Assembly (NCBI GenBank): GCA_947489085.1
Contig: CANLCJ010000010.1
Span: forward strand, 1-64,000
From: an uncultured Flavobacteriaceae bacterium
GTDB taxonomy: Bacteria > Bacteroidota > Bacteroidia > Flavobacteriales > Flavobacteriaceae
Reading direction: 5' to 3'
DNA: 64,000 nt
Below the pieces are notes generated by a model that saw only the letters and a list, made by a program, of their open reading frames with translations, was not told where the DNA came from and did no database searches. Below are positions 8,380-17,972 of the stretch, one piece after another. Each line of letters starts with the position of its first letter. Position 1 is the stretch's first letter. The translations under genes were made by a program, and so were the position numbers.

Positions 8380-10656
8380 ATGAAAAAATTACTTTTTTTA
8401 TCCTTATTTTCCGCAGGAATATTAATGCAATCTTGCGATAAAAAGGACGTTACCACATCAAAAGATTACAAAGATGCTACATTATCTATAGAAGAGCGTG
8501 TAGAAGCATTATTGCCAAAATTATCTATAGAAGAAAAAGTAGCGCAAATGCGTGTTTTTCATGCTAATATTGGAGCGAAACCAGATGAAAACGGAAAACT
8601 AAAACTTTCCAAAAAAGTAATAAAAAAGTTAGAATTAGGCATTGCAGGGATTAAAAACCCAGGAGAACATATCGATGCTGTTGCAGCAGCAAAATTAAAT
8701 AACGAATTGCAGAAATACATTATAGAGCACAACCGTTGGGGCATACCTGCATTATTCGTTACAGAATCTTACAATGGTGTAGATGCAGAGGGTTGTACTA
8801 AATTTGGACGTCCAATAGCATCAGCAGCATCGTTCAATCCAGACTTAGTAAGAAGACAATGGGATGTAGTTGGTAGAGAAGCAAGACTAAGAGGTATGCA
8901 CATGTGTCACTCTCCAGAAGCAGATATCGTTAGAGATCCTCGTTTTGGACGTATGAGTGAAGCCTTTGGAGAAGATACTTATTTAACAACACAAATGGTA
9001 ACAAGTGCCATAAAAGGAGTGCAAGGTAATTACGAAGGTTTAGGTAAGGGCACACATATTGGCGCCGTAGCAAAACACTTTGCGGGTTATGGCCAAGTAC
9101 TAGGTGGGTCTAACTTTGCAGCTATAGAAATTTCAGAACGTACATTAATAGACGAAGTATACCCACCCTTTGAAGCAGCAGTTAAAGAAGCCAAAACATT
9201 AGGAATAATGGCATCTCATGGCGATTTAAACGGTGTGGCAAGTCATGGTAACCCAGAACTTTTAACGGGCGTATTAAGAGATCAGTGGGGATTTGAAGGT
9301 TATGTTGTTTCAGATTCTAACGACATTGCACGCTTATTTTATTTTATGAATGTAGCAGAGTCTCCAGAGGCAGCAGCGCAAATGGGCTTAGAAGCAGGAA
9401 TCGATATCGACTTATATGCCGAAGACTCTTACGCCTACTTACCAGAAATGGTTAAGAAAAATCCAGAATTAGAAAAATTGATAGACAGATCGGTAAGACG
9501 TGTGTTAAGAACCAAATTTATCTTAGGTTTATTCGACAATCCTTACATCAATATAGAAGATGTAAAAGCAGGTGTTAGAGCAGCTTCATCTTTTGAATTG
9601 GCAAAAGAATCAGATCTAGAATCTATTATTTTACTTAAAAATGAAGAAAACACATTACCGTTAAGCAAGGAGAAAGCTATAAAAGTAGCACTTCTAGGGC
9701 CTCTATTAAAAGAAAACACTCAGGCTATGTTCGAATCTATAGCAGGAAACAACGTTAAGTTTTTAGCAGAAAAAGGATTCAATTTAACAAACGAGAGAGG
9801 CGGAGCTCCAGAATTATTACCAAGAGATCCAAAAGCAATAAATAAACTCGTAAAAACAGCCAGAAGCGCAGATGCTGTCGTATTGTTTTTAGGAGGCGAT
9901 AAGTTTACGTCTAAAGAAGCTTACTTTAATAATAGTACACTAGGAGATAGAGCAACTATAGACCCAGTAGGCCCACAAGATGAATTAGTAGAAAAAATTA
10001 AAGCCTTAGGTAAGCCCGTTATTGTAGTATTAAAACACCGCAGAACATTATCCATTAATACAATTGCAGAACAAGCAGATGCTATTTTAGATACATGGGA
10101 TTTAAGTGAATTTGGAGACGAATCTACTGCAAAAATTATTTTCGGAGAAGTATCACCATCAGGAAAGCTACCAGTAACAGTGCCAAGAACAATAGGGCAA
10201 CTGCCATACCACTACAGTATGAAAGAGATAAACTATAAAAAAGAATATTTATTCTTAGGTAAAGGCCCTTTATTCCCTTTCGGACACGGTTTAAGTTATG
10301 GAAATTTTGAATATTCAAATTTAAAAGTATCGAATGCAGAAATAACACCAGATACAGAATTAAAAGTAACAGTTACTGTAACCAACAAAGGCAACGTTAA
10401 GGCTAAAGAAGTGGTGCAAATGTACATTAAAGATGAAATAGGTTCGGTAACACGACCAGATAAAGAACTTAAAGGATTCGAGAAGATAGAATTAGCCGCA
10501 GGAGAAAGTAAAACAGTAACATTTACAATAACACCTAAAATGTTAGAATTTACAGGTATAGCTATGAAAAAAGTACTAGAAGCAGGAGACTATACTGTTA
10601 AAGTGGGAACATCTTCTAAAGAATACATAGAAACAACCTTTAAACTAAAAAAGTAA
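8380..10656 (+). CDS. Glycoside hydrolase family 3 lipoprotein (beta-glycosidase)
   Basis: 758 residues. A lipoprotein signal ends LMQSC (Cys19). The GH3 N-terminal barrel contains AVAKHFAGYGQ and the nucleophile Asp312 in YVVSDSNDIAR; the alpha/beta sandwich domain follows from about residue 400. A C-terminal fibronectin type III-like domain carries VTVTNKGNVKAKEVVQMYI. The length and three-domain order are normal for GH3 beta-glucosidases and beta-xylosidases. The gene stop is 3 bp before the GH105 start, so the two are surely co-transcribed. Lipidation suggests action in the periplasm or on the outer membrane on oligosaccharides. The sugar specificity cannot be read from the sequence. Confidence 0.93.
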   Translation: MKKLLFLSLFSAGILMQSCDKKDVTTSKDYKDATLSIEERVEALLPKLSIEEKVAQMRVFHANIGAKPDENGKLKLSKKVIKKLELGIAGIKNPGEHIDAVAAAKLNNELQKYIIEHNRWGIPALFVTESYNGVDAEGCTKFGRPIASAASFNPDLVRRQWDVVGREARLRGMHMCHSPEADIVRDPRFGRMSEAFGEDTYLTTQMVTSAIKGVQGNYEGLGKGTHIGAVAKHFAGYGQVLGGSNFAAIEISERTLIDEVYPPFEAAVKEAKTLGIMASHGDLNGVASHGNPELLTGVLRDQWGFEGYVVSDSNDIARLFYFMNVAESPEAAAQMGLEAGIDIDLYAEDSYAYLPEMVKKNPELEKLIDRSVRRVLRTKFILGLFDNPYINIEDVKAGVRAASSFELAKESDLESIILLKNEENTLPLSKEKAIKVALLGPLLKENTQAMFESIAGNNVKFLAEKGFNLTNERGGAPELLPRDPKAINKLVKTARSADAVVLFLGGDKFTSKEAYFNNSTLGDRATIDPVGPQDELVEKIKALGKPVIVVLKHRRTLSINTIAEQADAILDTWDLSEFGDESTAKIIFGEVSPSGKLPVTVPRTIGQLPYHYSMKEINYKKEYLFLGKGPLFPFGHGLSYGNFEYSNLKVSNAEITPDTELKVTVTVTNKGNVKAKEVVQMYIKDEIGSVTRPDKELKGFEKIELAAGESKTVTFTITPKMLEFTGIAMKKVLEAGDYTVKVGTSSKEYIETTFKLKK

Positions 10657-10659
10657 AAA

Positions 10660-11787
10660 ATGAACAAATCGGTATTAAAATTAGTAATGCTTCTAACACT
10701 ATTTAGTTGTTCAGTAGCTCAAAAAACCGTAGCTCAAGATGTGTTAGATAAAACACAAATAGAAGCTTCTATGATTAAAGCCTTAGAATGGCAAGAAGCG
10801 CATCCAATTATAGCAATTGCACCTACAGATTGGACTAATGGCGCTTATTACATGGGGGTTTCTAGAGCACATAAAACTACTAGAAATATGATGTATATGG
10901 CAGCCTTGAAAAACCAAGCGTATTGGAACGATTGGCAGACGTATACACGTTTACACCACGCCGATGATGTAGCCATATCTTATAGCTATATTTATATAGG
11001 GATGAACGACAAAAGAAAGAATTTTGTAGACCTAGAGCCTACAAAGAAATTTTTAGATGCACACTTGTATGAAGACGATGTTTGGAAACAAGGAAAAGAT
11101 AAAAGTGCTTTTGGAAGAACTATTTTATGGTGGTGGTGTGATGCTTTATTTATGGCACCTCCAATTATTAATCTGTACGCCAAGCATACCAATCAGCCCA
11201 AATATTTAGATGATATGCACACGTTTTACAAGCAAACTTACGATCAACTTTACGATGAGGAAGAACAGTTGTTTGCAAGAGACATGCGCTATGTATGGAA
11301 AGGTACTAAAAAGGACATAAAAGAAAAGAATGGTAAAAAAGTATTTTGGGCCAGAGGAAATGGCTGGGTTATTGGCGGATTAGCATTGATACTAGACGAT
11401 ATGCCTAAAGATTACAAACACCGTCCTTTTTACGAGAAGTTATACAAAGAAATGGCTTCTAAGATTCTTAAAATTCAGCCAGAAGATGGTCTATGGAGAA
11501 CAAGTTTACTACACCCAGAAGCCTATAATCATGGCGAAGTAAGTGGCAGTGGCTTTTATACTTTTGCTTTAACTTGGGGTATTAATAATGGCTTGTTAGA
11601 TGCCAAGCATACACCAGCAGTAAAAAAGGCATGGCGTGCATTGGCTAAATGTCAGCATGATGATGGCCGTGTGGGTTGGGTACAAAATATAGGAGCTTCT
11701 CCAGAACCAGCATCTTACGACAGCTGGCAAAATTACGGCACAGGAGCTTTCTTATTAGCAGGAAGTGAGATTTTAAAATTAAAATAA
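10660..11787 (+). CDS. Glycoside hydrolase family 105 unsaturated uronyl hydrolase
   Basis: 375 residues with an N-terminal export signal (a weak lipobox-like LFSC or cleavage near VAQ). The alpha/alpha-barrel motifs of GH105 are clear: [16 protein letters not shown], then [14 protein letters not shown] where Asp161 is the family catalytic acid, [14 protein letters not shown], and [18 protein letters not shown]105 enzymes hydrate the 4,5-unsaturated uronic acid left at the non-reducing end after polysaccharide lyase cleavage (for example of ulvan, rhamnogalacturonan or similar). Its presence implies that the target glycan contains uronic acid cut by a lyase encoded elsewhere. A hairpin with a T-run follows 16 bp after the stop. 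Confidence 0.93.
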   Translation: MNKSVLKLVMLLTLFSCSVAQKTVAQDVLDKTQIEASMIKALEWQEAHPIIAIAPTDWTNGAYYMGVSRAHKTTRNMMYMAALKNQAYWNDWQTYTRLHHADDVAISYSYIYIGMNDKRKNFVDLEPTKKFLDAHLYEDDVWKQGKDKSAFGRTILWWWCDALFMAPPIINLYAKHTNQPKYLDDMHTFYKQTYDQLYDEEEQLFARDMRYVWKGTKKDIKEKNGKKVFWARGNGWVIGGLALILDDMPKDYKHRPFYEKLYKEMASKILKIQPEDGLWRTSLLHPEAYNHGEVSGSGFYTFALTWGINNGLLDAKHTPAVKKAWRALAKCQHDDGRVGWVQNIGASPEPASYDSWQNYGTGAFLLAGSEILKLK

Positions 11788-11803
11788 TTTAGAACATACC
11801 AAC

Positions 11804-11840
11804 AAAAAAGGATATTAATTTAATTACTATCCTTTTTTTT
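11804..11840 (+). terminator. Terminator or attenuator between GH105 and sulfatase
   Basis: AAAAAAGGATA (11804-11814) pairs with TATCCTTTTTT (11828-11838) over a 13-nt loop, with eight T residues ending at 11840. The T-run abuts the first possible start codon of the sulfatase (11841), so the element sits where a leader would be. Confidence 0.75.
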
Positions 11841-11849
11841 ATGAATATT

Positions 11850-13607
11850 ATGAGAATAACAATAGTATACGCCATAGCACTTGCAAGCTTATTAAGCACT
11901 AGTTGCCAATCTAAAAAGGCAGTAGATGCGCCTGTAAAAACAACACTTAATTTACAAGACCGCCCCAATATTTTATGGTTGGTTACAGAAGATATGGGGG
12001 CTTACATCCCACCTTTTGGAGATTCTACAGTGGTAACACCCCATCTAAGCAAGTTGGCCGCAGAAGGAGTGCGCTACCCCAATTTATACTCAACCTCAGG
12101 CGTTTGTGCACCAAGTAGAGCAGCGATCGCAACAGGTATGTACCCCTCAAGTATTGGAGCTAACCATATGCGGGTTAATTCTTATACCGAAGTAACAGGT
12201 TTACCAAAGTATGAAGCTGTACCACCTGCACAAGTAAAGATGGTTAGTGAGTTATTACGAGAAGCAGGATACTATTGTACTAATAATTATAAAACAGACT
12301 ATCAATTTAAAGCACCAGTTACTGCTTGGGATGAGAGCAGTCCTTATGCACATTGGAGAAATAAGAAAGACGACCAACCCTTTTTTGCAGTTTTTAATTT
12401 TACAGAAACTCACGAATCTGGTTTATTTGAACCTTATGGATACAGAGAAATAGAAACCAGACATTACCACGCAGGAGATAGGAATTTCGAATGGAAAAAT
12501 AAAGGCGCTTCTCATGCTAAAAATAGAATGACTGAAGAAGAGACACCAAAACACCTTCCAAAAGATACTAAATTCAATATACCTCCTTATTTACCAAATA
12601 CGCCAGTTGTACAGCGCGACATGTGGAAACTGTACAATAATATAGCAGAAATGGACCGTCAAGTAGGTGCCGTATTAAAACAATTAGAAGAAGATGGCTT
12701 GCTAGAAAACACAATAATATTTTTTTACGGAGATCATGGTGGCCCGTTGCCAAGAGAGAAACGTTTAATTTACGATTCTGGTTTAAACACACCAATGATT
12801 ATAAGGTTTCCAGAGCAATTACAAGCAGGCACATTAGACGAGCAAATGATAAGTTTTATAGATTTTGCGCCTACCTTACTATCCTTAATAGGCGAAAAAC
12901 CAAAAGCCTATAGTCAAGGCAAAGCGTTTTTAGGAAAGTATAAAGCTAAGGAACGAGAATTTATACATGCCGCAGCAGATAGATTTGATGCCGAACGCGA
13001 TGTTATTAGAGCAGTTAGAGATAAACGTTTTAAGTATATTAGAAATTATAAACCTGAAAAGGGATACTACCTGCCTATAGCGTATAGAGAACGCATTCCT
13101 ACCATGCAAGAATTGTTAAAGTTAAAAACAGAAGGGAAACTTACCGATGCACAAATGCAATGGTTTAGAACCCACAAACCAAAAGAAGAATTGTTTGATT
13201 GTAAGGCAGATCCTTACGAATTAAATAATTTGGCAGCAGACGCTAAATATAAAGATACACTGGAAAGGTTACGTGCAGAAATGGACAATTGGCTTACGGC
13301 TATTAATGATAATCCTAACTTAAGCGAGAAAGATTTAGTTGCAAAATTATGGTCTGGAAGCGAAGTGCAACCTGTAACCACAGCACCCAAAATCTCTAAT
13401 ATAGAAGGTTTAATAAGTTTGAAAAGCGAGACAACAGGCGCGTCTATAGGGTATAGAATACTACCAAAAGAAGGTAAGCCATCTAACGTATGGCAAGTAT
13501 ACACAGAAGCTTTCCGTTTGCCAGAAGACACTAAAATAGAAGTAAAGGCACACCGTATAGGTTACCTTCCAAGCAAGTCAGTTCGTTATAAAGTTGGTAA
13601 AATTTAA
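11850..13607 (+). CDS. Sulfatase (S1 family, formylglycine type), lipoprotein
   Basis: 585 residues from the ATG at 11850; an ATG at 11841 directly after the T-run is the alternative. The signal sequence ends LLSTSC, likely lipidated. NILWLVTEDMGAY gives the N-terminal metal-binding strand, and SGVCAPSRAAIATG is the CxPSR signature whose Cys (residue 86) is converted to formylglycine by the anaerobic or aerobic maturase, not encoded here. FYGDHGGPLPREK supplies later metal ligands, and DPYELNNLA is the usual sulfatase C-terminal motif. A C-terminal beta-domain of about 80 residues (from about 505) is reminiscent of chitobiase-like Ig folds. It removes sulfate esters from the polysaccharide, consistent with an algal substrate. 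Confidence 0.92.
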   Translation: MRITIVYAIALASLLSTSCQSKKAVDAPVKTTLNLQDRPNILWLVTEDMGAYIPPFGDSTVVTPHLSKLAAEGVRYPNLYSTSGVCAPSRAAIATGMYPSSIGANHMRVNSYTEVTGLPKYEAVPPAQVKMVSELLREAGYYCTNNYKTDYQFKAPVTAWDESSPYAHWRNKKDDQPFFAVFNFTETHESGLFEPYGYREIETRHYHAGDRNFEWKNKGASHAKNRMTEEETPKHLPKDTKFNIPPYLPNTPVVQRDMWKLYNNIAEMDRQVGAVLKQLEEDGLLENTIIFFYGDHGGPLPREKRLIYDSGLNTPMIIRFPEQLQAGTLDEQMISFIDFAPTLLSLIGEKPKAYSQGKAFLGKYKAKEREFIHAAADRFDAERDVIRAVRDKRFKYIRNYKPEKGYYLPIAYRERIPTMQELLKLKTEGKLTDAQMQWFRTHKPKEELFDCKADPYELNNLAADAKYKDTLERLRAEMDNWLTAINDNPNLSEKDLVAKLWSGSEVQPVTTAPKISNIEGLISLKSETTGASIGYRILPKEGKPSNVWQVYTEAFRLPEDTKIEVKAHRIGYLPSKSVRYKVGKI

Positions 13608-13652
13608 AGACACCTGATACAATTGAAAACCAAATAAGCATAATAAACTGCA

Positions 13653-16247
13653 ATGAAACAATTAACGACTCTATTTCTACTTTTGGGTATAACTTTAAGT
13701 TTTAATGCCCAACACGTTAGACATGTTGAAACTCTAAACGATTCATGGTTATTTCATAAAGGAAGCATAGCAGCGCCTTTTACAGCACCTAAAACCAAAA
13801 CATGGCATCAGGTAACGTTACCTCACTCGTGGAATACAGAAGATATTTTAGATGATGAAGATGGCTATTACAGAGGCGATGGCTGGTACAAAAAAACAAT
13901 AGTTGTACCTCAGGTATTCGAAAATCAAAACGTGTTTTTGCATTTTGAAGGCGCAAACCAAGTAACGTCACTTTACGTAAATGGCAAAGCGGTAGGGGAG
14001 GCACATATAGGAGGATATACATCTTTTTCACGTAATATTACCACCGCTCTAAAATCTGGTAAAAATGAAATAACAATTAATGTGAATAATGCCCATAACG
14101 ATGAAATTGTACCGCAAGCTGCAGATTTTTCATTTTATGGAGGTATTTACAGAGATGTTCAACTCATTATTACAAAACCTGTACATTTTGAGGTCGCAAA
14201 TTTAGGTACAAATGCCATTTTCATTTCAACACCAGAAGTATCTAAAACTTCAGCAAAAGTTTCGGTAAGCTCTAAATTGGTAAGACCTGAAAAAGGAACA
14301 TATTACGTTAAGCAATCTTTATACGATGCCAAGCATAATCTGGTTAAAAACGTTAAAACAAAAACCACTTTCAATAAAGATGTCGTTAGTGCTTTAACCA
14401 TTGCGAATCCTAAATTATGGTCTCCAGAAACACCTTACTTGTACCATTTAATTTCAGAAATTACCGATAAATCTGGAACCGTTCTAGATCGGGTTGAAAA
14501 TCCAGTAGGGTTTAGGTGGTTTCGTTTCGACCCTAAGGAAGGGTTTTTTATAAACGGCAAACAAACCAAGCTTATAGGTACAAATCGCCATCAAGATTTC
14601 TTTAAAAAAGCCAATGCGGTTAGTGATGAAATTCATAGAAACGATATGCGTCTGTTAAAAGAAATGGGTATCAATTTTTTGCGAATAGCACATTACCCAC
14701 AGGATCCTGCAATACTAGAAATGTGTAATAAATACGGGTTTGTTACAACATTAGAAATTCCTTTTGTAAATAAAGCAGCAGCTAACGAGGCTGGTAAACA
14801 AAACACTGTGAATATGCTAAAAGAAGCCATTCGCTTTAATTACAACCATCCTTCTATTATTGCATGGAATTTAGGTAATGAAACCACTATGAAAGCGCCA
14901 GATAAACTAGGAGAGGCTTATACCAAGCACTTTGTAAGCACACATGAGGTTTTGGCACGTACAATAAAAGAAGAGGACACTACCAGATATTCATACTCTG
15001 TGTTTTTTAGAGAGCCAGCCTATCAAGATAAATTAGGCATTCGCAATACCCAACTAGTAGGATATAATAAGTATTACGGTTGGTACATTCAGGAATTAGA
15101 AGACATAGATAAAAACTTAAGAAGCGTTGTAGAGCGGTCTCTAGCCTTAGACCCAGATAAGCCGTTTATATTGAGCGAATATGGTGGTGGTGCAGATCCC
15201 AGAATTAGATCGTACGCACCTTCTAGATTCGATTTTAGTGTAGAATATCAGTTTTTGTTACATAAAGCTTACCTAAAAACAATTTTAGACATGCCAGAGA
15301 TTGTAGGTGCTAATGTTTGGAATTATGCCGACTTTCAAGTGGAACACAGAAAAGATGCGGTACCACATATTAACAATAAAGGTTTAGTTTCTGCCGATAG
15401 AAAGAAAAAAGATGCCTATTACCTGTATCGAGCGTTGCTTAACAACACTCCGTTTGTTGGCATTACCTCTAAGACATGGACAAAAAGATCTGGAGTTGCA
15501 GACGTGGAAGGTGGTAATGTAGCAACACAACCAATTACAGTTGTTGGTAATTTTAGAGATGTAGAGTTATTTGTAAACGGTGTATCTCTTGGTAAAAAAA
15601 CATTTGAGTTTTCTACAACCACTTTTAACGTGCCACTAAAGCAAGGCGATAATTTAATAGAAGTTATTTCTGTACAGGATGGTAAAGTGGTAAAAGATTT
15701 TGCAACAATAGCGTTTACATTGCAGCCTAAAAACTTTAAAAGTGAGCGCAATCCTTTTAAAGAAATAGCGGTAAATGTGGGGTCCACTTGTTATTTTATA
15801 GAAAGCCATAATATAGACTATTTATGGATGCCAGATCAAGCTTATAGAGAAGGTGGCTTTGGGCATGTAGGTGGAAAAATATTAAGACACCCAAGACGCA
15901 AAACAGTAGGATCTGAGGTTAGTGTTAAAGGGACAGAAAACGACCCAGTGTACCAAACGCAATTGGTGGGTATAGAACAATTTAAATTTGATGTTCCAAA
16001 AGGTAGCTATGAACTTTCCCTTTTAATGGCAGAATTAAAAACTAAAGGCGAAAATGTTATGGACATTGAAGTAAATGGAAAGAAGGTGTGGCAAAATTTA
16101 AATTTAAAAAAGGTTTATGGCAACAATAGAGGCGTAGACAAACGTTATCTTATTACGGTTGCAGACCACAAAGGCATAACTGTAGATTTTAAAGCCTCTA
16201 AAGGCGAAACAAGATTAAGCGGCATTAAATTAAGACGCATAAACTAG
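13653..16247 (+). CDS. Glycoside hydrolase family 2 (beta-galactosidase/glucuronidase type)
   Basis: 864 residues with a cleavable signal peptide (ending SFNAQ). The GH2 sugar-binding domain is at about 25-190 (LPHSWNTEDILDD, YYRGDGWYKK), an Ig-like domain at about 190-300, then the TIM barrel with the acid/base Glu410 in AWNLGNETT and the nucleophile Glu509 in ILSEYGGGADP. The C-terminal part holds an Ig-like DUF4982-type domain and, from about residue 690, a malectin-like domain ending KGETRLSGIKLRRIN. This architecture is common in Bacteroidota marine glycan clusters. The exact sugar is unknown. It follows the sulfatase by 45 bp and is likely in the same transcript. Confidence 0.93.
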   Translation: MKQLTTLFLLLGITLSFNAQHVRHVETLNDSWLFHKGSIAAPFTAPKTKTWHQVTLPHSWNTEDILDDEDGYYRGDGWYKKTIVVPQVFENQNVFLHFEGANQVTSLYVNGKAVGEAHIGGYTSFSRNITTALKSGKNEITINVNNAHNDEIVPQAADFSFYGGIYRDVQLIITKPVHFEVANLGTNAIFISTPEVSKTSAKVSVSSKLVRPEKGTYYVKQSLYDAKHNLVKNVKTKTTFNKDVVSALTIANPKLWSPETPYLYHLISEITDKSGTVLDRVENPVGFRWFRFDPKEGFFINGKQTKLIGTNRHQDFFKKANAVSDEIHRNDMRLLKEMGINFLRIAHYPQDPAILEMCNKYGFVTTLEIPFVNKAAANEAGKQNTVNMLKEAIRFNYNHPSIIAWNLGNETTMKAPDKLGEAYTKHFVSTHEVLARTIKEEDTTRYSYSVFFREPAYQDKLGIRNTQLVGYNKYYGWYIQELEDIDKNLRSVVERSLALDPDKPFILSEYGGGADPRIRSYAPSRFDFSVEYQFLLHKAYLKTILDMPEIVGANVWNYADFQVEHRKDAVPHINNKGLVSADRKKKDAYYLYRALLNNTPFVGITSKTWTKRSGVADVEGGNVATQPITVVGNFRDVELFVNGVSLGKKTFEFSTTTFNVPLKQGDNLIEVISVQDGKVVKDFATIAFTLQPKNFKSERNPFKEIAVNVGSTCYFIESHNIDYLWMPDQAYREGGFGHVGGKILRHPRRKTVGSEVSVKGTENDPVYQTQLVGIEQFKFDVPKGSYELSLLMAELKTKGENVMDIEVNGKKVWQNLNLKKVYGNNRGVDKRYLITVADHKGITVDFKASKGETRLSGIKLRRIN

Positions 16248-16377
16248 CAGCTTGATTGTAAAGCGGCATTAAAATAAGAATGCATAGTGTTAAAAGGGGG
16301 CTATAATGCCAATTATTTTGGTTTATAAAAAGATGTTTGCGCATATGTTTTAGCTTAGTTGCAATCAAACGATTTAT

Positions 16378-16405
16378 GTTAGCAAACATTTGCAACGTTT
16401 TTTTT
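16378..16405 (+). terminator. Terminator downstream of GH2
   Basis: GTT-A-GCAAA (16378-16386) pairs with TTTGCAAC (16389-16396), with one bulged A and a 2-nt turn that must open to a slightly larger loop. Eight T residues follow (16398-16405). It lies 130 bp after the GH2 stop. Confidence 0.55.
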
Positions 16406-16464
16406 AAGATGTTAACCCTATGGCATTATGTGTACCGAACACTATTGCAACATAAAAGCACTTT

Positions 16465-16490
16465 AAGCCACTTAATTTTGTGGCTTTTTG
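16465..16490 (+). terminator. Second terminator downstream of GH2
   Basis: AAGCCAC (16465-16471) pairs with GTGGCTT (16480-16486) over an 8-nt loop, followed by a T-run. It is the second of two hairpins ending the glycan cluster before the convergent gene at 16661. Confidence 0.7.
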
Positions 16491-16660
16491 TTTGATAAAC
16501 GCCATATACAACTCAAATAACACCGTTAAAGGTGCTTTTTAGAAACAGTTGTTTAAGATGAAAAAAACTCTTGATTAAAGCGCTCTGTTTAGTGCTTGTG
16601 CATGCTGTAAACCTGAAACACAATTAGCATAAATTCAATAAAAATTTAAGTTGGAATATA

Positions 16661-17506
16661 TTACTTGACGCGCTTTTGAAGTTTAGCCGTGTCTGTCATA
16701 TATTCAATTTCGATCTTAGGGTTTTGATAGAGGTAGACAGCACTGCTTCCAGAAATGCTAAGATTAATGTGTTTTATAACTTCTAAAGCAACCTTACTAG
16801 AAAAATCACATTTAAGTTTACATGTATTTACAGTAAAGTTTTTACCATTAAATTCGGTACTGTTATCTAAGGCTATTTCGGCATAATCGCAATTGCCTTC
16901 TAGTTCGGCATTAGCTCTTTCATCTACAAAAAAGGCAAATTTAGGAGAGTTGATAAGGGCTTCGAGTTTACTTGTGCCTCTCATACTAACAGTTGTAGTA
17001 TCTGAAGTTAAGTTTAATCTTGCTTTAGATTTATCTACACATTCTAGATTAAATTTTTTGGCGCTTATTGTTAGTGCCACATTGGCATCTTCTTTAAGAC
17101 TGAGTTTGCAAGTTTTAAAATTTAATGGTGTTACGCTCGTAATTTTAGAATCATTGCTCGCCTTAATGTGCTGTAATGCATCTGTATAACCTACTTTTAT
17201 GTGTAATTTCTTTTTTGAGGTAATACGTTTTAAGTTGTTGAATAAAAGTATGCTGTCTTGTATCTTAAATTCTATAACTTCATGTAAATTTTCGTCGGTT
17301 TCTATAGATACAAAAGGTGTATTGCTATACATTAATTCAACTTCGAAATCTTCATCTAAATCTAAAGCTAAAAACGAAGGCACTTCTGTATGAACAGTAG
17401 TTACTACTTTATTGCCCTTTATTTTCTCTTGTTTTTGTGCATAGCAGAGATGTAATGCAGTTAAAAAAAATACAATAAAGTGAAGACATAAATTTTTTTT
17501 ACGCAT
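16661..17506 (-). CDS. DUF2807 (head GIN domain) exported protein
   Basis: 281 residues from the ATG at 17506, which gives a clean signal peptide (MRKKNLCLHFIVFFLTAL, cleavage near YAQ); an upstream ATG at 17566 would add 20 residues without function. The mature part is a beta-helix-like series of short strands (SFLALDLDEDFEVELMYSN, LKASNDSKITSV-like, ALINSPKFAFFVDERAN), as in the DUF2807/putative autotransporter adhesin head family of Bacteroidota. Such proteins commonly accompany PspC and PadR genes, here 467 bp upstream in the same direction. Probably periplasmic or outer-membrane associated. No biochemical role is established for the family. Confidence 0.78.
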   Translation of the reverse strand: MRKKNLCLHFIVFFLTALHLCYAQKQEKIKGNKVVTTVHTEVPSFLALDLDEDFEVELMYSNTPFVSIETDENLHEVIEFKIQDSILLFNNLKRITSKKKLHIKVGYTDALQHIKASNDSKITSVTPLNFKTCKLSLKEDANVALTISAKKFNLECVDKSKARLNLTSDTTTVSMRGTSKLEALINSPKFAFFVDERANAELEGNCDYAEIALDNSTEFNGKNFTVNTCKLKCDFSSKVALEVIKHINLSISGSSAVYLYQNPKIEIEYMTDTAKLQKRVK

Positions 17507-17566
17507 GAGAAATAAGTATTGGTTTTTTATAAGACACACTAAACATTTGGACGTCACAACAATCAA

Positions 17567-17593
17567 TTACAGTTGTAAAACGTATTGTAATAC
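17567..17593 (-). promoter_or_regulatory. Paired 12-bp palindromes, candidate operator of DUF2807 gene
   Basis: TTACA-GT-TGTAA at 17567-17578 and GTATT-GT-AATAC at 17582-17593 are separated by 3 bp and lie 61-87 bp upstream of the DUF2807 start. The TTGTAA core recurs in the palindrome before padR (19947-19960), which suggests PadR control of both. This link is inference. Confidence 0.4.
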
Positions 17594-17597
17594 ATTC

Positions 17598-17644
17598 TAT
17601 AACACATAATATGCTATTTATATAGCATTTTGCTGCGTGTTATA
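17598..17644. repeat. Nested inverted repeat
   Basis: Outer arms TATAACAC (17598-17605) and GTGTTATA (17637-17644) enclose inner arms ATGCTAT (17611-17617) and ATAGCAT (17622-17628). No T-run follows in either direction, so it is not an obvious terminator. Confidence 0.55.
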
Positions 17645-17972
17645 CGGCGCAAATATAAGTAAAACCATACATGAAATAAGACTTAAGAGTAACGAAGTAT
17701 GGACACTTCTTAAGATCTTTTTTGTGCGCAGCATTGTGTCTAATTTACATTTCGTTAAATGCCAAGCTGTACCTAAAAAATACTGCCACACATTAAAAAT
17801 AGTTGTAAAATACTACTGACGATGATTTTAATAAGGATAAGCATAATTGTTTGTTTTTGTTAATAGCTATTTGTGTTAATTTGAATTTTTATTAAGCATC
17901 AATTTTAATGCCACTTGAGCTTATAGTAAGGTTAATATTTGTAGCTTTTTTTTAGCTTAGTATGGTTTATAA

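Larger units (their letters stand above)
16248..16660. other. Non-coding convergent gap after glycan cluster
   Basis: About 410 bases between the GH2 stop and the DUF2807 stop on the other strand. Apart from the two rightward hairpins noted separately nothing coding is supported. Confidence 0.6.
17507..17972. other. Non-coding gap with inverted repeats upstream of DUF2807 gene
   Basis: About 465 AT-rich bases. On the side next to the DUF2807 start it contains two 12-bp palindromes at 17567-17578 and 17582-17593 (both with a GT centre), and a nested inverted repeat at 17598-17644. No coding sequence is supported; a 60-codon frame at 17637-17819 has no protein-like character. Confidence 0.6.

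Noticed and set aside
17637-17819. 60-codon frame
   Set aside because: No protein-like composition, begins inside an inverted repeat and has no neighbour or leader that supports it.
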